From an uncultured Bacillota bacterium (lineage in GTDB: Bacteria > Bacillota > Clostridia > Caldicoprobacterales > UBA3941), in NCBI GenBank assembly GCA_937960725.1, contig CALGOY010000253.1:1-7270 (forward strand): a stretch of 7,270 bases of DNA, given 5' to 3'. Shown here one piece after another: positions 1 to 6,560 of this stretch. The position numbers were made by a program, and so were the translations under genes. Every line of letters begins with the position of its first letter. The stretch's first letter is position 1. The notes below the pieces were generated by a model. It was not told where the DNA came from, did not search any database, and was given only the letters and a program-made list of their open reading frames with translations.

Positions 1-70
1 CTCTGATGGTTATTACCTTATCGATAGTTTGATTGATGACTCTAAGACGAGTTATCTCTTTTTGAGTCAT
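1..70 (-). CDS. Probable IS transposase, N-terminal fragment cut by the window edge
   Basis: On the - strand an ATG at 70-68 opens a frame of 23 codons that runs off the left edge. The peptide begins MTQKEITRLRVINQTID. This resembles the N-terminus of helix-turn-helix transposases of the ISNCY (ISDol1-like) type, which typically begin MTQKE or MSQKE followed by a short recognition helix. A very good ribosome binding site, AGGAAGGAG read on the - strand, lies at 88-80, nine bases before the start. Just upstream of the gene (94-140) is a pair of near-identical motifs of the kind expected at an IS terminus. Whether the transposase is intact cannot be judged because only about 5% of it is visible. 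The family assignment rests on memory of a short sequence, so the IS call is moderately sure and the family name less so. Confidence 0.6.
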   Translation of the reverse strand, partial: MTQKEITRLRVINQTIDKVITIR

Positions 71-93
71 ATTGAATAACTCCTTCCTCATAC

Positions 94-140
94 ATGACAT
101 TTTATCAGAATAAATTCAATATGACATTATCACAGAATAA
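94..140. repeat. Two direct copies of a 20-base motif at the IS terminus
   Basis: A 20-base motif beginning ATGACATT and ending CAGAATAA occurs at 94-113 and again at 121-140. The copies match at 17 of 20 positions and their starts are 27 bases apart. The pair lies directly upstream of the transposase start, between that gene and the flanking DNA. Repeated motifs of this kind at an IS end are usually transposase-binding sites. The exact outer boundary of the element is not visible. It probably lies between about 140 and 215. Confidence 0.6.
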
Positions 141-216
141 CTACAATTTGCGATTCACTTATGTTGAAATTTGAATGATATTTTGCTATCACTTATAAAT
201 GAGTCATAAGAAAGAT

Positions 217-254
217 GACCATAAATCGGTGATATATGGTTTATGGTCTTTTTT
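217..254 (+). terminator. Terminator-like hairpin left of the remnant
   Basis: GACCATAAA (217-225) pairs perfectly with TTTATGGTC (240-248) around a 14-base loop. Six T residues follow directly (249-254). This is the form of an intrinsic terminator for + strand transcription, although the stem is AT-rich and the loop is long. No gene ending just upstream is visible, so it may be a leftover from before the rearrangement. Its right arm and T-tract belong to the direct repeat at 240-262. Confidence 0.45.
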
Positions 255-262
255 GTTCCTAG
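240..262 (+). repeat. Direct repeat copy 1, left flank of the transporter remnant
   Basis: A 23-base sequence matching 801-823 at 21 of 23 positions. The differences are G/A at 246 versus 807 and at 255 versus 816. It starts TTTATG, contains CTTTTTT and ends TTCCTAG. The two copies bracket the remnant almost exactly. The sequence contains a T-tract and so is partly low complexity, but the match extends past the T run on both sides. Confidence 0.55.
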
Positions 263-265
263 GGC

Positions 266-690
266 ATGTCTGATATTGGCTTTGGTTTATGGGTAGGTGC
301 TGCTGCTAATGATACATCGTCAGTTGTAGCAGCTGAATATGGATTTTCTCGAATAGCAGGAAACATAGTAGTTATAGTAAAGTTAACCCGAACACTGTTT
401 ATAATACCATTCGTACTGATATTTTAAATAATATCAGAAAGGTTAGAGGCCAAATCGGAGGTTACACAAGAATGCAAACTCATTAACTTTAAGAAAATTT
501 CCCATTATTTTATTGTACTATTTCTTCTTGTTGTAATCCTCCGCAGCACAGGCATTATACTAGGTAATATAGTACCTGTACTTTTAAAAACTTCAAAATA
601 TTATAAGATAATAGAATAGCTTTGTCGGCCATTGGGCTTAAAACGGGTTATGGTGATATCTGCAATATAGGCTCAAAACCGATGATCCTT
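266..690 (+). pseudogene. Remnant of a YeiH/UPF0324-family membrane transporter
   Basis: Frame 266-427 encodes about 53 residues including FGLWVGAAANDTSSVVAAEY and then VKLTRTLFIIP. This matches the conserved GxxAGxAxxDTSSVVAA and VKLTRTL blocks of YeiH-type proteins, predicted multi-pass membrane proteins often annotated as putative sulfate exporters. A TAA at 425-427 interrupts it. The same frame continues to about 618 with a hydrophobic segment (KISHYFIVLFLLVV, then a PVLLKTSKYYKII stretch). Homology then shifts to the next frame at about 610-620 and continues as ALSAIGLKTGYG to KPMIL at about 690, the family's conserved near-C-terminal block. The N-terminal half (normally about 190 residues) and the last transmembrane segment are absent. 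The piece has at least one stop, one frameshift and two truncations, so it is non-functional. The family call is from motif recognition. I am confident it is decayed coding sequence and fairly confident of the family. Confidence 0.75.
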
Positions 691-763
691 TTTTCTAGTA
701 AGGGAACACGGATTTTCATTATATTATGTGAATCAAAGATTCTTTTTACGTTCATGATAATAA

Positions 764-815
764 ATCATATGAAATGTGATTATAGATTAGTGCTGCAGGT
801 TTTATGATCTTTTTT
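764..815 (+). terminator. Weak terminator-like hairpin right of the remnant
   Basis: ATCATA (764-769) and AAA (772-774), separated by a two-base bulge, can pair with TTT and TATGAT (800-808). After C809 there are six T residues (810-815). The loop is long (about 25 bases) and the stem is AT-only apart from one pair, so termination activity is uncertain. It may be the decayed terminator of the lost transporter gene. It also insulates the downstream YyaL homologue. Confidence 0.3.
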
Positions 816-823
816 ATTCCTAG
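801..823 (+). repeat. Direct repeat copy 2, right flank of the transporter remnant
   Basis: The second copy of the 23-base repeat at 240-262, with 21 of 23 bases identical. As with copy 1, its left part serves as the right arm of a terminator-like hairpin and is followed by a six-T run. Weak similarity continues past the repeat in both places (both have ATTGGC 12 bases further on). This suggests the shared unit may once have been longer. Confidence 0.5.
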
Positions 824-869
824 ATACCTTTCTAGATTGGCATTCTGATGGGAAACTAGCATTCAAGGG

Positions 870-875
870 TATAAT
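870..875 (+). promoter_or_regulatory. Possible -10 element for the YyaL homologue
   Basis: A perfect TATAAT 33 bases before the ATG at 909. No good -35 sits 16-18 bases upstream. The best TTGACA-like match, TTGGCA at 837-842, is 27 bases away, which is too far. A real but activator-dependent promoter, or chance in AT-rich DNA, are both possible. Confidence 0.35.
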
Positions 876-908
876 ACTAGAAAAGTATTGTGAAGGGACT
901 GGGTATTA

Positions 909-2912
<2,004 letters not shown>

Positions 2913-2920
2913 AATTATTC

Positions 2921-2948
2921 TTGATTTGCGAGGTTGCGATGGTATAAT
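2921..2948 (+). promoter_or_regulatory. Sigma-A-type promoter for the ThuA-family gene
   Basis: TTGATT (2921-2926) and a perfect TATAAT (2943-2948) are 16 bases apart, beginning eight bases after the YyaL homologue's stop. Transcription would start at about 2955, giving a leader of roughly 85 bases. No terminator lies between the preceding gene and this promoter, so read-through could also feed the ThuA-family gene. Confidence 0.65.
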
Positions 2949-2968
2949 AGTGTTATAAAAATAATTGC

Positions 2969-3017
2969 GTTACACGTCTATTATTCGCTATTGGTGAGCT
3001 TATCATGATGGTGTAAC
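2969..3017 (+). repeat. Perfect 7-base inverted repeat in the leader of the ThuA-family gene
   Basis: GTTACAC (2969-2975) and GTGTAAC (3011-3017) are exact reverse complements, 35 bases apart, in the predicted 5' untranslated region. Four T residues (3018-3021) follow the right arm, just ahead of the ribosome binding site. They could be arms of an RNA stem, or two half-sites of a looping repressor. The loop is too long for a good simple terminator. Confidence 0.4.
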
Positions 3018-3026
3018 TTTTATATG

Positions 3027-3032
3027 AAGGAG
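3027..3032 (+). promoter_or_regulatory. Ribosome binding site that fixes the ThuA-family start at 3041
   Basis: AAGGAG at 3027-3032 is eight bases from the ATG at 3041 but only two from the in-frame ATG at 3035. The later ATG is therefore the likely start. It also gives the family-typical short N-terminus before the first beta strand. Confidence 0.7.
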
Positions 3033-3040
3033 ATATGCAG

Positions 3041-3769
3041 ATGGGTAACAAGATCCATGTAACTGTCTGGAATGAATACAGGCATGAGCAGAAGAATGAA
3101 AATATCAGAGCTATTTATCCAAATGGGATCCATGGGGCTATCGCAGATTTTTTAAGTAAAGAAGATATATTTGAGGTGAGAACAGCAACCCTAGATGAGC
3201 CGGAGCATGGATTAACTGACGAAGTGTTAAACTCTACCGATGTTCTTATATGGTGGGGGCATATAGCTCACGGAGAAGTACGGGATGACATCGTAGAGAA
3301 GGTTTATCAAAGAGTGTTGAATGGGATGGGATTGATAGTTCTCCATTCAGGACATTTTTCTAAAATTTTCAAAAAGTTAATGGGCACAAGCTGTGATTTA
3401 AAATGGCGGGAGATAGGGGAAAAAGAAAGAATATGGGTAGTGGAGCCGGGTCATCCTATTGCTGAAGGTTTGGGCGAGTACATAGAAATTCCTCACGAAG
3501 AAATGTACGGAGAAAGGTTTGATATACCAGCTCCTGATACATTGGTATTTATCAGCTGGTTTGAGGGTGGGGAGGTTTTCAGAAGCGGTTGCTGCTACTA
3601 CAGGGGCAGCGGCAAAATCTTTTACTTCAGGCCGGGCCATGAGACATTTCCGATATACCATCAACCGGAGATACAGCAGGTAATAAAGAATGCGGTGCGG
3701 TGGGCTGCTCCGGTGGGAGGACCTAATCCTAACTTTGGGCACCATCCCCAGCCCATAGAGAAAATATAG
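3041..3769 (+). CDS. ThuA-family (trehalose utilisation-like) protein
   Basis: A 242-residue cytosolic protein of the ThuA family, a class I glutamine-amidotransferase-like Rossmann fold. From the N-terminus it shows [10 protein letters not shown] (7-16), the [13 protein letters not shown] helix (26-38), the [12 protein letters not shown] strand-turn (69-80), [20 protein letters not shown] (97-116), [17 protein letters not shown] (122-140), HEEMYGERF (152-160) and [16 protein letters not shown] (195-210). The set is full length and near textbook for the bacterial single-domain form. The founding member belongs to a Rhizobium trehalose/sucrose catabolism locus. The reaction is uncertain, and a role in sugar or glycoside metabolism is inferred from family context only. 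No sugar transporter or other sugar gene lies nearby, so context gives no help. An in-frame ATG at 3035 was rejected because the ribosome binding site is only two bases away from it. It is monocistronic: its own promoter lies upstream and a strong terminator begins 16 bases after its stop. Confidence 0.92.
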   Translation: MGNKIHVTVWNEYRHEQKNENIRAIYPNGIHGAIADFLSKEDIFEVRTATLDEPEHGLTDEVLNSTDVLIWWGHIAHGEVRDDIVEKVYQRVLNGMGLIVLHSGHFSKIFKKLMGTSCDLKWREIGEKERIWVVEPGHPIAEGLGEYIEIPHEEMYGERFDIPAPDTLVFISWFEGGEVFRSGCCYYRGSGKIFYFRPGHETFPIYHQPEIQQVIKNAVRWAAPVGGPNPNFGHHPQPIEKI

Positions 3770-3785
3770 GTTGATGTAAATAATG

Positions 3786-3823
3786 AGAAGGGCCGAATAT
3801 GCAGAAGGCGGCTCTTCTTTTTT
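3786..3823 (+). terminator. Strong intrinsic terminator after the ThuA-family gene
   Basis: AGAAGGGCCG (3786-3795) pairs with CGGCTCTTCT (3809-3818) over ten base pairs, with one G-U wobble, around a 13-base loop. A run of six T residues (3818-3823) follows. It separates the ThuA-family gene from the mrnC operon. Confidence 0.85.
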
Positions 3824-3841
3824 GATGTGTTATCACAGTCA

Positions 3842-3891
3842 TAGAGAAATTTTATAAATGCCATAATTATAAATGACATAATTAGAGAAAT
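3842..3891 (+). repeat. Nested repeat block at the mrnC promoter
   Basis: Two tandem 15-base units, TATAAATGCCATAAT (3853-3867) and TATAAATGACATAAT (3868-3882), differ at one base. They are flanked on both sides by an identical TAGAGAAAT (3842-3850 and 3883-3891). The second unit carries the putative -35 of the mrnC promoter. The block is very AT-rich, so slippage or local duplication is possible, as is a repeated regulator site. Confidence 0.55.
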
Positions 3892-3901
3892 GTTGTACAA
3901 T
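3873..3901 (+). promoter_or_regulatory. Candidate promoter of the mrnC-thyX-rlmB-rae1 operon
   Basis: ATGACA (3873-3878, five of six to TTGACA) and TACAAT (3896-3901, five of six to TATAAT) are 17 bases apart. An overlapping TATGAT at 3901-3906 is a rival -10 but has no suitable -35. The site lies downstream of the ThuA-family terminator and 34 bases before mrnC, where an operon promoter is expected. Confidence 0.5.
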
Positions 3902-3935
3902 ATGATTAATGTTGTTTGGAGGCTAATAGATCAAT

Positions 3936-4361
3936 ATGGAAAAACTGATGGAATTTATAAGGAATTTTACAGGGAAACATTTAGATGAAAGAGAAATTCG
4001 GGCTATGAGCCCTTTAACTTTAGCCTATATTGGCGATACCATCTATGATTTGATTGTGAGAAGCTATCTGGTGATGGCTAAACCAGGAACTGTTCATTCG
4101 CTGCATGTTAAAGCGATAAATTTTGTAAACGCTGGGGCTCAATCAGGCATGCTGAGCAAGATCATGGATGAGCTGACGGAAGAAGAGAAAAGCATAGTGC
4201 GCAGAGGGCGCAACGCAAAGTCAGGTACTGTGCCTAAAAATGCAAACGTAGGAGATTATAGAAGGGCAACGGGATTGGAGGCCTTGCTTGGCTATTTGTA
4301 TTTAAGTGGGAAGGAAGAGCGCTTGATCGAGCTTGCACGCTTGATATTGAGCAATAATTAA
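3936..4361 (+). CDS. mrnC: Mini-ribonuclease III, 23S rRNA maturation
   Basis: A 141-residue protein made of the RNase III catalytic domain alone, without a dsRNA-binding domain. In Bacillus subtilis this enzyme trims the ends of 23S rRNA precursor, acting as a dimer with Mg2+. Key features are LAYIGDTIYD (29-38), holding the catalytic Asp34; the basic RRGRNAKSGTVPKNANVGDYRRATG segment (89-113), characteristic of the mini form; and LEALLGYLYL (114-123), with catalytic Glu115. Length agrees with the family. The ATG at 3936 is the only start before an in-frame stop. Its ribosome binding site GGAGG (3918-3922) is 13 bases away, longer than usual, so translation may be modest. A second in-frame ATG lies at 3948. 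The gene is first in the operon, with 22 bases to thyX. In many Firmicutes it follows cysS, which is not adjacent here. Confidence 0.95.
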   Translation: MEKLMEFIRNFTGKHLDEREIRAMSPLTLAYIGDTIYDLIVRSYLVMAKPGTVHSLHVKAINFVNAGAQSGMLSKIMDELTEEEKSIVRRGRNAKSGTVPKNANVGDYRRATGLEALLGYLYLSGKEERLIELARLILSNN

Positions 4362-4383
4362 TTTATACTGTGAGGGATAAAAT

Positions 4384-5133
4384 ATGGGAGAGGTAAGTTT
4401 GAATGTAAAACTTTTAAGATATACACCGATGCCTGAGGAAATTGTGGCTATGGGTGCTAAGCTCTGCTATTCATCTGCCGATATAGATGAACTAGAGCGG
4501 GGAATAGAAGCAAAAGATCAGTCTAAATTTTTGAACAAACTCATGGATATGGGCCATCTATCACCGGTTGAACATGCCAGCTTTACAGTCGGTATAGAAG
4601 GGGTATCGAGGAGCTTATTAGCTCAGATCACCAGGCATAGAATTGCTAGCTTTAGCGTTAAATCCCAAAGATATGTAAGCGAGCGGACTGATGGAGAGGA
4701 TACTTTTAATTATATAATACCGCCTAGCATCAAGGAGCTGGGGCAGGAATATGTAGATAAGTACAAATCCCAAATGGCCCAGATTCAGAAATGGTATAAC
4801 GAATGGCTGGATGTATTGGGAAACCGAGGGGAAGCTTCTAACCAAGATGCAAGGTTTGTTCTTCCAAATAGCGCGGAGACAAAGCTCATTGTCACTATGA
4901 ATGCTAGGGAATTGCTTCACTTTTTTAGTTTGAGATGCTGCAATAGGGCGCAGTGGGAGATAAGAAGGCTGGCGATTGAAATGCTTAGACAAGTTAAAAA
5001 GGTGGCACCCAATCTTTTCAAAAATGCCGGCCCTGGATGTTTGAGGGGCGCCTGCCCGGAGGGCAGGATGAGCTGTGGCAGGGCAGAAGAAGTGAGGGAA
5101 ATGTTTAAATCAATCGATTGGGAAACTAGATAA
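4384..5133 (+). CDS. thyX: Flavin-dependent thymidylate synthase ThyX
   Basis: A 249-residue enzyme that makes dTMP from dUMP using methylene-tetrahydrofolate, FAD and NADPH, independent of ThyA. It acts in the cytosol as a homotetramer. The ThyX signature RHRIASFSVKSQRY is at 84-97, in the family form RHR followed by S and SQR. Other conserved parts are MGHLSPVEHASFT (56-68), the ARFVLP strand (156-161), the NARELLHFFSLRCCNRAQWEIR segment (173-194) and a C-terminal cysteine cluster (C219, C224, C231). GAGGG at 4372-4376 lies seven bases before the ATG. Its place between mrnC and rlmB is the usual arrangement in Clostridia, where ThyX is often the main source of dTMP. Whether a ThyA exists elsewhere cannot be seen. 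Confidence 0.97.
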   Translation: MGEVSLNVKLLRYTPMPEEIVAMGAKLCYSSADIDELERGIEAKDQSKFLNKLMDMGHLSPVEHASFTVGIEGVSRSLLAQITRHRIASFSVKSQRYVSERTDGEDTFNYIIPPSIKELGQEYVDKYKSQMAQIQKWYNEWLDVLGNRGEASNQDARFVLPNSAETKLIVTMNARELLHFFSLRCCNRAQWEIRRLAIEMLRQVKKVAPNLFKNAGPGCLRGACPEGRMSCGRAEEVREMFKSIDWETR

Positions 5134-5170
5134 TCTATACAACTAGTGAAAAGGAGAAAAGGAGTTAAGG

Positions 5171-5203
5171 ATGGGTTATGAAATCAAAACAAGGATCCAA
5201 TGA
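5171..5203 (+). other. Possible 10-codon upstream ORF overlapping the rlmB start
   Basis: An ATG at 5171 opens MGYEIKTRIQ and stops with TGA at 5201-5203. It has better spacing to AAAAGGAG (5157-5164, six bases) than either candidate rlmB start. Its stop lies four bases before the in-frame rlmB ATG at 5208, which would suit translational coupling. It may equally be chance. Confidence 0.2.
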
Positions 5204-5954
5204 ATATATGGATAGCAATATAGAAAATCAAATAGAGGGCCGAAATCCTGTTTTAGAAGCTCTGCGTTCGGGGCGGACGATAGAGAAAATTCTGGTTTCC
5301 AAGGGAGAGCGGACAGGCTCCATTCGTGAAATATTGAGTAAAGCCAGGGAGAAGAAAATCGTTATACAGGAAGTAGATCGCAGTCGGTTGGATAGATTAT
5401 CTGTATCAGGGGCTCATCAGGGAATTATCGCCTTCGTCACTCCCTATGAATACGTGACTGTAGATGATATATTAAAACGGGCTTCAGATCGCGGAGAAGA
5501 TCCCTTTGTTATTGTTTTAGACAGGTTGACAGATCCCCATAATTTTGGCTCCATACTGAGGACTGCTGAATGCTGTGGAGCTCATGGAGTGATCATTCCG
5601 AAAAGGAGAGCTGTAGGCCTGACGCCGGCTGCTATAAAAGCGTCTGCTGGAGCGGTAGAATTTATTCCTGTAGCAAAGGTAACCAATATCCCTTCTATCC
5701 TGGATGCCCTAAAAGATAAAGGGCTATGGGTTGTTGGTGCAGATATGAAGGGAGAGAATTATACCAGTGTAAACTTAACTGGACCTATTGCCCTAGTGAT
5801 AGGTGGAGAAGGAAGCGGGCTGGGAAGGCTGGTAAAAGAAAAATGCGATTTTCTAATAAGCATTCCTTTAAAAGGGAGGATTGCATCATTAAATGCCTCA
5901 GTAGCTGCGGGCATTTTAATGTATGAAGTGGTAAGACAGAGAGGGATAGGGTGA
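5178..5954 (+). CDS. rlmB: 23S rRNA 2'-O-ribose methyltransferase, TrmH/SpoU family (RlmB-like)
   Basis: A 258-residue AdoMet-dependent methyltransferase of the SPOUT superfamily. RlmB methylates the ribose of G2251 (E. coli numbering) in 23S rRNA. The N-terminal substrate-binding domain begins with IEGRNPVLEALRSG (19-32) and includes SGAHQGIIAFV (77-87). The trefoil-knot domain has motif 1 DPHNFGSILRTAECCGAHGVI (119-139), motif 2 VIGGEGSGL (207-215) and motif 3 IPLKGRIASLNASVAAGILMYE (229-250). All catalytic and cofactor-binding motifs are present. The start is ambiguous: ATG 5178 has only a weak AAGG (5167-5170), and ATG 5208 gives a more family-typical N-terminus. The stop overlaps the GTG of the next gene by four bases, so the two are translationally coupled. 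Related YacO and TrmH-type enzymes with other targets cannot be excluded by sequence alone. Confidence 0.93.
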   Translation: MKSKQGSNEYMDSNIENQIEGRNPVLEALRSGRTIEKILVSKGERTGSIREILSKAREKKIVIQEVDRSRLDRLSVSGAHQGIIAFVTPYEYVTVDDILKRASDRGEDPFVIVLDRLTDPHNFGSILRTAECCGAHGVIIPKRRAVGLTPAAIKASAGAVEFIPVAKVTNIPSILDALKDKGLWVVGADMKGENYTSVNLTGPIALVIGGEGSGLGRLVKEKCDFLISIPLKGRIASLNASVAAGILMYEVVRQRGIG

Positions 5955-6472
5955 CGGAGGTGAAGGAGTATTTAATTGTCGACGGTTATAATATAATCAA
6001 TGCCTGGCCCAATCTAAAGGAGTTAGCCCAACATAATTTAGAAGATGCTCGGATGAAGCTTATAGATATTTTAAGAGACTACCAGGGCTATAGAGGAATT
6101 TATATAATAGTTGTATTCGATGCCCATATGACAGATGTACTTGCAAGAAATTATGAGGAATATGGGGATTTGTTGGTGGTGTATACATCTAAAAATGAAA
6201 CAGCAGACCATTTTATTGAAAAATGGGTTAATGACAATGGGGATAAGTATAATATAAGGGTGGCAACTTCAGATTATTTAGAACAAACCATAGTGTTATC
6301 CCGTGGTGCTGCTAGGGTTTCGGCAAGAGAACTTAGGGAGGAAATTTTGAATTGCAAAAAAGAGATAGACAGGGTATACATACAAAAACCAAAGATTAAG
6401 ATCAATAGCTTAGATGACAGGTTAGATCCCGATGTTTTAAGGAAATTGGAACAGCTGAGAAGGCAAACATAG
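5951..6472 (+). CDS. rae1: Rae1/YacP, ribosome-associated NYN-domain mRNA endonuclease
   Basis: A 173-residue PIN-like NYN-domain nuclease. In Bacillus subtilis Rae1 enters the ribosomal A site and cuts certain mRNAs during translation. Motifs visible are YLIVDGYNIINAWP (7-20) with metal-binding Asp11, the IIVVFDAHM strand (52-60) with Asp57, TSKNETADHFIEKWV (79-93) with Asp86, and the VATSDYLEQ strand (104-112) with Asp108, followed by GAARVSARELREEI. These match the acidic active site of the family. Length is normal. GTG 5951 is chosen because it overlaps the rlmB TGA in a GTGA junction and has AGGG five bases upstream. The GTG at 5960 has its GGAG immediately adjacent, which is too close. 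It is last in the operon, and the sigH promoter begins one base after its stop. Confidence 0.92.
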   Translation: MTEVKEYLIVDGYNIINAWPNLKELAQHNLEDARMKLIDILRDYQGYRGIYIIVVFDAHMTDVLARNYEEYGDLLVVYTSKNETADHFIEKWVNDNGDKYNIRVATSDYLEQTIVLSRGAARVSARELREEILNCKKEIDRVYIQKPKIKINSLDDRLDPDVLRKLEQLRRQT

Positions 6473-6473
6473 C

Positions 6474-6503
6474 TTGACTTGCTAAGATTATGTAATGTAT
6501 AAT
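6474..6503 (+). promoter_or_regulatory. Sigma-A-type promoter of sigH
   Basis: TTGACT (6474-6479) and a perfect TATAAT (6498-6503) are separated by 18 bases, starting one base after the rae1 stop. The transcript would begin at about 6510, with a leader of about 50 bases. This gives sigH its own expression in addition to read-through from the operon. Confidence 0.75.
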
Positions 6504-6507
6504 CTTA
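6483..6507. promoter_or_regulatory. Perfect 9-base inverted repeat over the sigH promoter (operator-like)
   Basis: TAAGATTAT (6483-6491) and ATAATCTTA (6499-6507) are exact reverse complements around a seven-base centre. The dyad covers most of the promoter spacer and all but the first base of the -10. That position suits a dimeric repressor that blocks RNA polymerase. It lacks a following T-tract, so it is not an intrinsic terminator. The regulator is unknown. In B. subtilis AbrB represses sigH, but AbrB sites have no clear dyad of this type. Confidence 0.6.
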
Positions 6508-6547
6508 AATACATGGTAGGTAACAAAGTATAAATATGGGGTAATTT

Positions 6548-6554
6548 GGGGGAG
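6548..6554 (+). promoter_or_regulatory. Ribosome binding site that fixes the sigH start at TTG 6561
   Basis: GGGGGAG (6548-6554) stands six bases before the TTG at 6561. An earlier in-frame TTG at 6546 overlaps this site and so cannot use it. Confidence 0.75.
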
Positions 6555-6560
6555 ATTTGC

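Larger units (their letters stand above)
141..265. other. Non-coding junction between IS end and transporter remnant
   Basis: AT-rich DNA with no usable reading frame. It must contain the outer boundary of the IS and the left breakpoint of the transporter remnant. The only structure I see is the terminator-like hairpin at 217-254, annotated separately. Position 260-262 is a TAG in the frame of the remnant, so recognisable coding homology starts only after it. Confidence 0.5.
691..908. other. Non-coding spacer before the YyaL homologue
   Basis: Homology to the transporter stops at about 690. The short open frame that continues to 807 has no family resemblance and ends in random-looking sequence. 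Present are a weak 5-base hairpin with a T5 run (730-747), a second terminator-like hairpin with the direct repeat (764-823), and a TATAAT at 870-875. No intact gene was found on either strand. Confidence 0.5.

Noticed and set aside
622..807. Open frame of 61 codons as a separate gene
   Set aside because: Its first 23 codons continue the transporter remnant after a frameshift and the rest shows no family resemblance. No ribosome binding site precedes it.
3398..3900. Antisense frames at 3398-3745 and 3661-3900
   Set aside because: They are shadows of the ThuA-family gene or cross its terminator. The protein sequences look random.
4618..4992. Antisense frame of 124 codons inside thyX
   Set aside because: Fully overlaps the ThyX signature and core, with no supporting signals.
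5726..5926. Second + strand frame inside rlmB
   Set aside because: Overlaps the catalytic SPOUT motifs in another frame and has low-complexity basic sequence.
6483..6507. Inverted repeat as a terminator for the rae1 operon
   Set aside because: No T-tract follows the right arm, and the repeat sits inside the sigH promoter, so an operator is more likely.
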